A program made the translations under genes and the position numbers. This document shows positions 1 to 5,865 of a stretch of 7,604 bases of DNA, one piece after another; the stretch's first letter is position 1; each line of letters begins with the position of its first letter. Source of the DNA: Candidatus Cryptobacteroides faecihippi (GTDB taxonomy: Bacteria; Bacteroidota; Bacteroidia; Bacteroidales; UBA932); contig JAGHSC010000145.1 of the NCBI GenBank assembly GCA_018066065.1, positions 1 to 7,604 on the forward strand. The letters run 5' to 3'. The notes below the pieces were generated by a model that was not told where the DNA came from, did not search any database, and saw only the letters and a program-made list of their open reading frames with translations.

Positions 1-1
1 C

Positions 2-817
2 ACTAGATTCATCTCTGATGGAACTCCTCTGACATTCACGTTTGATGGCCTCTTCCAGCCTTCATCAATCACTTCAAAGTATCCGAAGATCTCGCTTCAG
101 GCAAAGAAGGTCGAGTACGAGGATGCACTGAGTGAGCTTCCGGTAAAGTACAACAAGCTTCTCGAGGAGCTCGGCGAGGAGAAGCTTGATTCTCTCTACG
201 AAGCCTACAACGCTGAAGAGAAGGCCATCAACGGTTCTGTCTTCGAGGCCAACAAGGCCAATTTCCTCGGTGCAGCCTCTCTTGCAAGGATGCAGTTCAG
301 CTACACTGTGGAGAAGCTTGATTCACTTCTCAATGTCCTTGATCCAAAGCTTGCCGACAATTCTATCGTTGAGAAGATGAAGAAGTCAGTCGAGGCAAAG
401 AGGGCAACGCAGGAAGGAAAGATGTTCACTGACTTCGAGGCCAACGGCGTCAAGTTCTCCAGCTTCATCGGCACAGGCAAGTACATGCTTGTCGACTTCT
501 GGGCTTCATGGTGCGGACCATGCAAGGGAGAGATTCCTAACATCAAGAATGTCTACGAGAAGTACGCAGGTTCTGATTTCGATGTCCTCAGCGTTGCTGT
601 CTGGGACAAGCCTCAGGCTACCATCGACACAGCCAAGGCCTACAACATCAAGTGGAACCAGATCATCGACGCTCAGTCAGTTCCTACCGACATCTACGGC
701 ATCGAGGGCATTCCTCACATCATCCTTTTCGGTCCTGACGGAACGATCCTCAAGAGAGAACTCCGTGGCGAGGCCATCGAAGAGGAGATTGCCAAGTATG
801 TCCAGGCAAAGAAGTAG
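2..817 (+). CDS. TlpA/ResA-like thiol-disulfide oxidoreductase, 5' end missing
   Basis: The reading frame is open from the left edge to the TAG at 815-817, giving 271 visible residues; the start and any signal peptide lie outside the window. The C-terminal part (from about visible residue 135) is a thioredoxin fold. It has the active-site motif WCGPC with cysteines at visible residues 171 and 174 (CGPC at nt 512-523), and the cis-proline in GIPHI (Pro at nt 713-715). The first ~130 residues are a beta-strand stretch followed by charged helices, which fits the DUF4369-type N-terminal region often found before TlpA domains in Bacteroidota. Such proteins reduce or exchange disulfides in the periplasm, for example in cytochrome maturation or redox stress; the actual partner cannot be read here. 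The stop is 2 nt before uvrC with no promoter between, so the two are probably co-transcribed. Family is firm, specific role unknown. Confidence 0.9.
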   Translation, partial: TRFISDGTPLTFTFDGLFQPSSITSKYPKISLQAKKVEYEDALSELPVKYNKLLEELGEEKLDSLYEAYNAEEKAINGSVFEANKANFLGAASLARMQFSYTVEKLDSLLNVLDPKLADNSIVEKMKKSVEAKRATQEGKMFTDFEANGVKFSSFIGTGKYMLVDFWASWCGPCKGEIPNIKNVYEKYAGSDFDVLSVAVWDKPQATIDTAKAYNIKWNQIIDAQSVPTDIYGIEGIPHIILFGPDGTILKRELRGEAIEEEIAKYVQAKK

Positions 818-819
818 CC

Positions 820-2646
820 TTGTCTGAGAAACCATCACTTACTGTCAGGGAAAAGATTGCCCTGTTTCCACATTCCCCGGGGGTCTATCGTTACTACGAT
901 GCCTCGGGGAAGGTGATTTATGTCGGCAAGGCGAAGGACCTCCACAAGAGGGTGGCGCAGTACTTTGTGCCGCCGGAGAGGCTCAATGTCAAGACCAGGA
1001 TACTGGTCTCGAAGATCGCCGACGCCCAGTTCTCGGTGGTGGATTCGGAGGCTGATGCGCTGCTCCTCGAGAACAACCTGATCAAGCAGTACAAGCCTCA
1101 CTACAACATCCTTCTCAAGGACTCCAAGACCTATCCGTGGATTGTCGTCACCAATGACGAATTCCCGAGGGTCTTCCTTACCAGGAGGGTTGACAAGCGC
1201 AGCGGAACCTATTATGGACCATACAGTTCCGTCACGCATGCAAACTACCTCCTGGAGTTCTTCCGGAAGAGTTATCCGTTGAGGTCCTGCAAGCTGAACA
1301 TCACCGGCGATGCCGTGCTCCGCGGCAAGTTCAGGCCTTGCCTGGACTTCCACATCAAGCGTTGCCGCGGCTGCTGCGTGGGAGCAATCAGCAGGGAGGA
1401 ATATTCATCATACATCAGTGAGATCACGCGCCTGCTCAAGGGTGGTGTCAATGAGATCATCAGTGAATATGAGAGTGCGATGAAGCTTGCCGCCTCGGAG
1501 CTGCGCTTCGAGGATGCGATGGTCTTCAAGGAGAGGATAGAGTCTCTGAGGAACCACTATTCTAAGTCGATCATCTCGTCTGCCTCGGGCAATGACTGCG
1601 ATGTCTTTTCACTTGAGTTCGATGGTCCTGATGCTTTCGGTAACTTCCTGCGTGTCAGGGGAGGAGCTGTGATCCAGTCGCTCAACCTTGGCTTCAAGAT
1701 GAACATCGAGGAGGAGCCAGCCGCAGTGCTCAGTGCCTTCATCGCCGAGATCGAATCCAAGTTCGGGGACCTTGCAAGGGAGGTCATCGTGCCTTTCAAG
1801 CCGGATGTTGAGATCGATGGTGTGGAATTCAGGATTCCGATCCGTGGAGACAAGCTGGCCCTGCTGGGACTCAGCAGCAAGAACGCCAAGGAGTACCTCT
1901 TCAACACCCTCAAGCAGAAGGAACGCACGGATCCGGACGAGTACAAGAGGATGGTCCTCGAGGACTTGAAGAAGGCTCTTGGGATGAAGGAACTTCCGAC
2001 GCACATCGAGTGTTTCGACAACTCCAACATCCAGGGTACCAATCCGGTGGCATCCTGCGTGGTTTTCCGCGATGGCGTCCCGTCAAAGTCGGACTACAGG
2101 AAGTTCAAGATCAAGACCGTCATCGGTGCGAATGACTTCGCTTCGATGAAGGAGGTGGTCAACAGGCGCTACTCCAGGATGCTTGAGGAGCATCCGGATG
2201 ACTTGCCGCAGCTTGTCGTGATCGATGGCGGCGAGGGCCAGCTTGAATTTGCCCGTCAGGCTCTCGCTGAACTCGGGATCCTGGACAGGCTTATGGTGGT
2301 CGGTCTCGCGAAGAGGATGGAGCTCGTGATCAGGATAGACGATCCGTATCCGCTGTTCCTGGACCGCAACTCGCATGCCTTGAAGGTGCTGATGCAGATC
2401 CGTGACGAGGCCCACCGCTTCGGCATCACATTCCATCGTTCCCTTCGAAGCAAGGCTCAGATCCACAGTGTCCTGCGCGACATCAAGGGTGTCGGCGAGC
2501 AGACGGAGAAGAGGCTTCTGATGCATTTCGGTTCCGTGGCCAGGATTGCCGCCGCTTCTCTTGAGGACCTTTCGAAGCTCGTTCCCGCTTCCCTCGCAAG
2601 GCAGATTCTCTCCACGTTGGACCCTGACGCACAACTGCCTGGTTGA
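820..2646 (+). CDS. uvrC: UvrABC excinuclease subunit C
   Basis: This is a complete 608-residue protein of normal UvrC length. UvrC makes the 3' and 5' incisions around bulky DNA lesions after UvrA/UvrB damage recognition. Domains in order: an N-terminal GIY-YIG nuclease (about 18-98; GVY at 21-23, VIYVG at 32-36, Arg44, Glu84); a cysteine cluster Cys157, Cys174, Cys182, Cys186 matching the iron-sulfur site known in UvrC; a UVR helix pair that binds UvrB (about 213-248); an RNase H-like nuclease with Asp400 (CFDNSN), Asp469 (VIDGGEGQ) and His532 (RDEAHRFG); and a C-terminal helix-hairpin-helix region (IKGVGEQTEKRLL, about 555-600). The start is a TTG at 820. An in-frame TGA at 736-738 leaves no ATG, GTG or TTG between it and 820, and the next residues align with the usual UvrC N-terminus. 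It begins 2 nt after the upstream stop, suggesting translational coupling. Confidence 0.97.
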   Translation: MSEKPSLTVREKIALFPHSPGVYRYYDASGKVIYVGKAKDLHKRVAQYFVPPERLNVKTRILVSKIADAQFSVVDSEADALLLENNLIKQYKPHYNILLKDSKTYPWIVVTNDEFPRVFLTRRVDKRSGTYYGPYSSVTHANYLLEFFRKSYPLRSCKLNITGDAVLRGKFRPCLDFHIKRCRGCCVGAISREEYSSYISEITRLLKGGVNEIISEYESAMKLAASELRFEDAMVFKERIESLRNHYSKSIISSASGNDCDVFSLEFDGPDAFGNFLRVRGGAVIQSLNLGFKMNIEEEPAAVLSAFIAEIESKFGDLAREVIVPFKPDVEIDGVEFRIPIRGDKLALLGLSSKNAKEYLFNTLKQKERTDPDEYKRMVLEDLKKALGMKELPTHIECFDNSNIQGTNPVASCVVFRDGVPSKSDYRKFKIKTVIGANDFASMKEVVNRRYSRMLEEHPDDLPQLVVIDGGEGQLEFARQALAELGILDRLMVVGLAKRMELVIRIDDPYPLFLDRNSHALKVLMQIRDEAHRFGITFHRSLRSKAQIHSVLRDIKGVGEQTEKRLLMHFGSVARIAAASLEDLSKLVPASLARQILSTLDPDAQLPG

Positions 2647-2662
2647 TAATCACTTACCTTAG

Positions 2663-2690
2663 CGAGGTTAGTGCGCCGGCACTGACCTCG
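2663..2690 (+). terminator. Strong hairpin after uvrC, possible terminator lacking a U-tract
   Basis: Bases 2663-2674 pair with 2679-2690 as a 12-bp stem with a single T-G wobble (2669/2684) and a four-base GCCG loop. It begins 17 nt after the uvrC stop and lies upstream of the next promoter, the usual place for a terminator. The bases that follow are G-rich (GGTCAGGAAG), not T-rich, and no T-run exists on the other strand either, so it is not a classical intrinsic terminator. It may work with Rho, protect the 3' end of the uvrC mRNA, or block read-through in another way. The structure is certain by inspection; the function is inferred. Confidence 0.55.
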
Positions 2691-2696
2691 GGTCAG
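2682..2696. repeat. Second inverted repeat sharing an arm with the uvrC 3' hairpin
   Basis: CTGACC (2682-2687) is followed by the spacer TCG and by GGTCAG (2691-2696), a perfect 6-bp inverted repeat. Its left arm is part of the right arm of the 12-bp hairpin at 2663-2690, so in RNA the two structures exclude each other. The longer stem should win energetically. As DNA this could be a short operator, but a 6-bp repeat is easily due to chance. Confidence 0.3.
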
Positions 2697-2717
2697 GAAG
2701 GGGCTGGGTGTCAATGA

Positions 2718-2749
2718 TTTGGGCGTCAGTGCTTATTGTTGTATCTTTG
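2718..2749 (+). promoter_or_regulatory. Bacteroidota-type -33/-7 promoter for the dipeptidase-esterase pair
   Basis: TTTG at 2718-2721 and TATCTTTG at 2742-2749 match the Bacteroidota vegetative promoter consensus (TTTG, 19-21 nt, TAnnTTTG), with a 20-nt spacer. Transcription should start a few bases downstream, around 2752-2757. This places the mRNA start downstream of the TTG at 2736, so translation must begin at one of the ATGs at 2766, 2769 or 2775. No Shine-Dalgarno sequence is seen, as expected for the phylum. Confidence 0.8.
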
Positions 2750-2775
2750 CATCAATCAGAAACGAATGATGCAAA
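2746..2775. repeat. Perfect 9-bp inverted repeat spanning the -7 element and start codons
   Basis: TTTGCATCA (2746-2754) and TGATGCAAA (2767-2775) are exact reverse complements separated by 12 nt. The left arm includes the TTTG of the -7 element, the predicted transcription start lies at the inner end of that arm or in the spacer, and the right arm covers most of the ATG codons at 2766 and 2769 and the first base of the one at 2775. It could be an operator, or an RNA hairpin formed only in read-through transcripts. A 9-bp repeat somewhere in a window this size is not unlikely by chance; its exact placement makes it notable. Confidence 0.5.
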
Positions 2776-4352
2776 TGAAGAGATTAGTCTTGTCTGCGGC
2801 AGCAATCCTTGCCGTTGCGTTTACAGCCTTTGCCCAGGATGATGAGAATTCCGGTCTTGAGTGCACCAGCATCATTGCCGGGCGCCTTGCCACCACCGAT
2901 GGCTCCGTCATCACCTCACACACCTGCGATGGAACTTCCCATTCATGGGTGAACATCGTTCCCGCCAAGGATCACAAGGCTGGGGAGATGACCCAGCTTC
3001 GCAAGAACTGGAGGAAGACGCGCTTCGTCACTGACACCGTCGGTGTCAAGGTGGTCGGAGAGATTCCTCAGGTCGCACACACCTATTCCTACGTCAACAC
3101 TGGCTATCCTTCTCTGAATGAGAAGCAGGTCGGCATCGGTGAGACGACTTTCACCGGTCCGGACACTTTGATCAACAGGTCTTCTCCTCTGCTGATCGAG
3201 GAGCTGTGCAGGCTTGCCCTGGAGCGCTGTTCGACTGCCCGCGAGGCGGTCCTGCTGATGGGAAGGCTTTCCGAGGAGCTTGGCTACGGTGATGGTGGAG
3301 AGTGTCTTACGGTGACCGATCCGAAGGAGGCTTGGCAGTTCGAGATCACCGGTAACGGAAAGCATGCCAAGGGCGCCATCTGGGTTGCCCAGAGGATTCC
3401 TGACGGCGAGGTCGGCATCTCATGCAACATTCCGAGGATCGGAAAGTTCGACAGGAAGGACACCGAGAATTTCATGGCTTCCGACAATGTGGAGCAGGTC
3501 TGCCTGGGGCAGGGTCTCTGGGACGGCAAGAGCGAGTTTGTCTTCTGGAAGGCAATCGAGTGTCCTTATGCAAAGGGAAAGAATTTCCGCGAGAGGGAGT
3601 TCTTCGTGTTCAATGCGCTTGCTCCGTCCCTGGGCCTGACCTATGACATGGCCGAGATTCCGTTCTCCGTCAAGCCGGATTCCCTTCTGGACGTGAGGAA
3701 GGTCATGGACCTGCTCCGCGGAACCTACGAGGGAACAGAGTTCGACATGTGTCAGAACTGGCTGATGGAAGTACCTGAGAAAGACGGTGTTCCTGCCCAC
3801 AAGGTGATCAGCCCGCTTGCCAATCCTTGGCTTACGACGGACATGAGGAACACCATCAACACGATTGCTCCAGGCACCATCGAGTTCACCAGGACGCTTG
3901 CAGTTGCCTGGTGCTCATATTCAACTGTCATCCAGAGCCGCAGCTGGCTTCCTGATGGCATCGGAGGTGTCTGCTGGTTCTCTGTGGACAATCCTGCGCA
4001 GAGTCCGCGCATCCCGATCTTCTGCGGGGGAAAGAAGCTTCCGAAGGCCTTCGAACAGTGTGGCCACAAGCAGTATGTCGCCGACTGTGTGCTTTGGGAG
4101 TACCGCCGTGCGAACAAGCTTGCGACCCTTGCATGGCAGAACACCAAGAAGGAGTTCAGCGAGAATGTGATGGAGATGGAAGAGATGGCTTTCAGCGGTC
4201 TTGCAGAGCTTGAGAGCAGGTACGAGGCTGCTTCGCCAAAGAAGAAGGTCGCCCTTCTGGATGCCTACACAGCGGATGTCCATGACAAGACGGCTGCCCG
4301 CTGGAAGAAGCTCGAGGAGAAGTACTGGTCGATGTTCGGAAGAGGTTTCTAA
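2775..4352 (+). CDS. Secreted C69-family dipeptidase (PepD-like Ntn hydrolase)
   Basis: From the ATG at 2775 this is a 525-residue protein. It opens with a signal peptide (MKRLVLSAAAILAVAFTAFA, then Gln21; AFA cleavage site, no lipobox). The mature chain soon reaches ECTSIIAGRLATTDGS. In the C69/U34 family the Cys of this CTS motif becomes the N-terminal nucleophile after self-processing, which here would be Cys30. The second family block is clear: IPQV at 97-100, HTYSYVNTGYP at 102-112, NEKQ at 115-118 and GETTF at 122-126. The family cleaves dipeptides and related small amides; the substrate here is unknown. In-frame ATGs at 2766 and 2769 would add a few polar residues ahead of the signal peptide; 2775 gives the cleanest one. 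It is first in a unit with the esterase-deacetylase gene, so it probably acts in the periplasm. The residues after the first motif (SHTCDG) differ somewhat from the PepD pattern as I recall it. Confidence 0.9.
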   Translation: MKRLVLSAAAILAVAFTAFAQDDENSGLECTSIIAGRLATTDGSVITSHTCDGTSHSWVNIVPAKDHKAGEMTQLRKNWRKTRFVTDTVGVKVVGEIPQVAHTYSYVNTGYPSLNEKQVGIGETTFTGPDTLINRSSPLLIEELCRLALERCSTAREAVLLMGRLSEELGYGDGGECLTVTDPKEAWQFEITGNGKHAKGAIWVAQRIPDGEVGISCNIPRIGKFDRKDTENFMASDNVEQVCLGQGLWDGKSEFVFWKAIECPYAKGKNFREREFFVFNALAPSLGLTYDMAEIPFSVKPDSLLDVRKVMDLLRGTYEGTEFDMCQNWLMEVPEKDGVPAHKVISPLANPWLTTDMRNTINTIAPGTIEFTRTLAVAWCSYSTVIQSRSWLPDGIGGVCWFSVDNPAQSPRIPIFCGGKKLPKAFEQCGHKQYVADCVLWEYRRANKLATLAWQNTKKEFSENVMEMEEMAFSGLAELESRYEAASPKKKVALLDAYTADVHDKTAARWKKLEEKYWSMFGRGF

Positions 4353-4365
4353 CGGTTTTTGCATC

Positions 4366-5775
4366 ATGAAAAGATTGATTGTCTTGCTTGCTGTGGTCAT
4401 GATGTGGGTGCTGCCTGCATCGGCCCAGCCTGAGATCCAGAGTCAGTGGAATGGGGCCAGGGTTGCCTTCATCGGCGATTCTATCACGGATCCGGCCCAG
4501 ATCGGCTGGGTCAACAACACGTTCTGGAACAACCTGAAGGACATCCTCGGAATCGAGCCATACGTCTACGGTATCAACGGCCACAACATGGCAGACCTGA
4601 TCGGCCAGGCAAAGAGGCTGGAGAATGAGCGCGGACAGGAGATCGATGCGATAATTGTCTTCCTGGGGACGAATGACTACAACCAGGGCCTTCCCTTGGG
4701 AGACTGGTACAACCATGACACCAAGGTCACGAACAGCGATGGTGTCGAGCGTGAGCTGGCCCACTGGGAGCTTGTGTATTGCGACTCCACATTCAGGGGC
4801 CGCGTCAACACTTCGCTGAAGTACCTGAAGACCCACTATCCGGACAAGCAGATCATCCTGCTGACTCCGATCCACAGAGGCTATGCGAAGTTCGGCCAGA
4901 CCAATGTCCAGCCGCCTGAGGAATATGCAAACAGGGCAGGTTTCTACATCGATGAGTTTGTCTCTGCTGTCAAGGAGGCAGGAAGCATCTGGGCCATGCC
5001 TGTGATCGACCTCAATTCCATCTGTGGCCTACTCCCGACGATGCAGGAGCACATTCCTTATTTCCGCAACCCGAAGACAGACCATCTTCATCCTAACACG
5101 CCAGGTCACCTCAGGATGGCATATTCATTGGCTTTCCAGCTGCTGGGCTACCCTGCAAGGTTCCCGAAGTTCGTTGCGCTGTCCTTCGATGATGGTCCGA
5201 ACCGGGAGTTCACTCCGAAGATGCTTGACATTCTCGAGGAGAATGGTGTCAAGGGTTCATTCTTCGTGATCGGAAGGAATGTCACCAGGAAGACTGCTCC
5301 GATCCTGCGCAGGATGGTGGCTATGGGCTGTGACGTCATGAACCACACATATTCACATCCTGACCTCACGAAGCTGAGTGAGGAGGAGATTCTCAGGGAG
5401 GTGGAGAGGACGGATTCCGTCATTCTCAAGTGGGCCGGGGTCACACCAACAATGCTCAGGCCTCCGTATACTGCCTTCAATGACAAGGTTGCCGCATCTG
5501 TACCCGACAAGGCTTTCATCGCCGGGACGAGTGTCGGGGACTGGAGGAAGGACATGCCTGCAGAGGATAAGGTCAATGCTTTCCTCGAGAAGGCACGGGA
5601 TGGAAGTGTCCTGCTTTTCCATGACACCAACGAGACCACCATCGAGGCTGTGCGGGTCCTGATCCCTGCATTGAAGGCAAGGGGATTCGAGTTCGTGACG
5701 GTTCCGGAGCTCTTCCAGATCAGGGGCTGGATGCCTTCTTCCAACGAGAAAAGAATGTACAGCAACGTCTATTGA
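4366..5775 (+). CDS. Secreted SGNH/GDSL esterase fused to a CE4 polysaccharide deacetylase
   Basis: This is a 469-residue protein. The ATG at 4366 starts a clear signal peptide (MKRLIVLLAVVMMWVLPASA, then Gln21); the frame is open further upstream inside the dipeptidase gene, but only this start gives export. Residues ~30-255 form an SGNH hydrolase: GDSITD with nucleophile Ser39, a glycine block GINGHN (69-74), GTND with Asn103, and DHLH with Asp239 and His242. Residues ~266-455 form a NodB/CE4 deacetylase: SFDDGP (Asp275 base, Asp276 metal), HTYSH (metal His327 and His331), RPPY (365-368), DW (392-393) and LLFHD with His419. Both sites look complete, so the protein probably removes ester-linked acyl groups and N- or O-acetyl groups from a glycan, such as acetylated xylan, a chitin-like sugar or peptidoglycan. 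The substrate cannot be read. It lies 13 nt after the dipeptidase stop and is followed by a terminator. Confidence 0.9.
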   Translation: MKRLIVLLAVVMMWVLPASAQPEIQSQWNGARVAFIGDSITDPAQIGWVNNTFWNNLKDILGIEPYVYGINGHNMADLIGQAKRLENERGQEIDAIIVFLGTNDYNQGLPLGDWYNHDTKVTNSDGVERELAHWELVYCDSTFRGRVNTSLKYLKTHYPDKQIILLTPIHRGYAKFGQTNVQPPEEYANRAGFYIDEFVSAVKEAGSIWAMPVIDLNSICGLLPTMQEHIPYFRNPKTDHLHPNTPGHLRMAYSLAFQLLGYPARFPKFVALSFDDGPNREFTPKMLDILEENGVKGSFFVIGRNVTRKTAPILRRMVAMGCDVMNHTYSHPDLTKLSEEEILREVERTDSVILKWAGVTPTMLRPPYTAFNDKVAASVPDKAFIAGTSVGDWRKDMPAEDKVNAFLEKARDGSVLLFHDTNETTIEAVRVLIPALKARGFEFVTVPELFQIRGWMPSSNEKRMYSNVY

Positions 5776-5805
5776 CCCTGCTGCCATCTGTTGAAAACTT
5801 TTTCC

Positions 5806-5835
5806 AAGGAGCGTCTTTGAGAGGCACTCCTTTTT
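5806..5835 (+). terminator. Intrinsic terminator of the dipeptidase-esterase unit
   Basis: AAGGAG (5806-5811) pairs with CTCCTT (5827-5832). The inner bases can continue the stem after one mismatch (GTCTT at 5813-5817 with GAGGC at 5821-5825, including two G-T wobbles). The stem runs into a five-T tract (5831-5835). It lies 30 nt after the esterase-deacetylase stop. The -33 element of the dnaE promoter lies within the hairpin. Confidence 0.8.
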
Positions 5836-5846
5836 CGGTATATTTG
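5816..5846 (+). promoter_or_regulatory. Bacteroidota-type -33/-7 promoter for dnaE
   Basis: TTTG at 5816-5819 and TATATTTG at 5839-5846 are separated by 19 nt, matching the Bacteroidota consensus fully. Transcription should begin around 5849-5854, leaving a leader of only about 12-17 nt before the dnaE ATG. The -33 box sits in the upper part of the upstream gene's terminator hairpin. The leader is A/T-rich without a Shine-Dalgarno sequence. Confidence 0.85.
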
Positions 5847-5865
5847 TCCTTATTATTGTTGCAAC

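Noticed and set aside
178..324. 15-bp direct repeat (178-192 and 310-324), both encoding EKLDSL
   Set aside because: It is in frame within a helical region of the TlpA-like protein and is explained by repeated residues and strong codon bias. No longer repeat surrounds it.
4201..4365. N-terminal extension of the esterase-deacetylase into the dipeptidase gene
   Set aside because: The extension is an Arg/Ser-rich shadow of dipeptidase codons, while the ATG at 4366 starts a proper signal peptide.
5792..5804. GAAAA/TTTTC inverted repeat before the terminator
   Set aside because: The loop would be only about two bases, too tight for an RNA hairpin. It looks like ordinary A/T-rich spacer.
5858..5865. 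Perfect palindrome GTTGCAAC touching the dnaE ATG
   Set aside because: Eight-base palindromes are frequent by chance, and nothing else marks this one as an operator.
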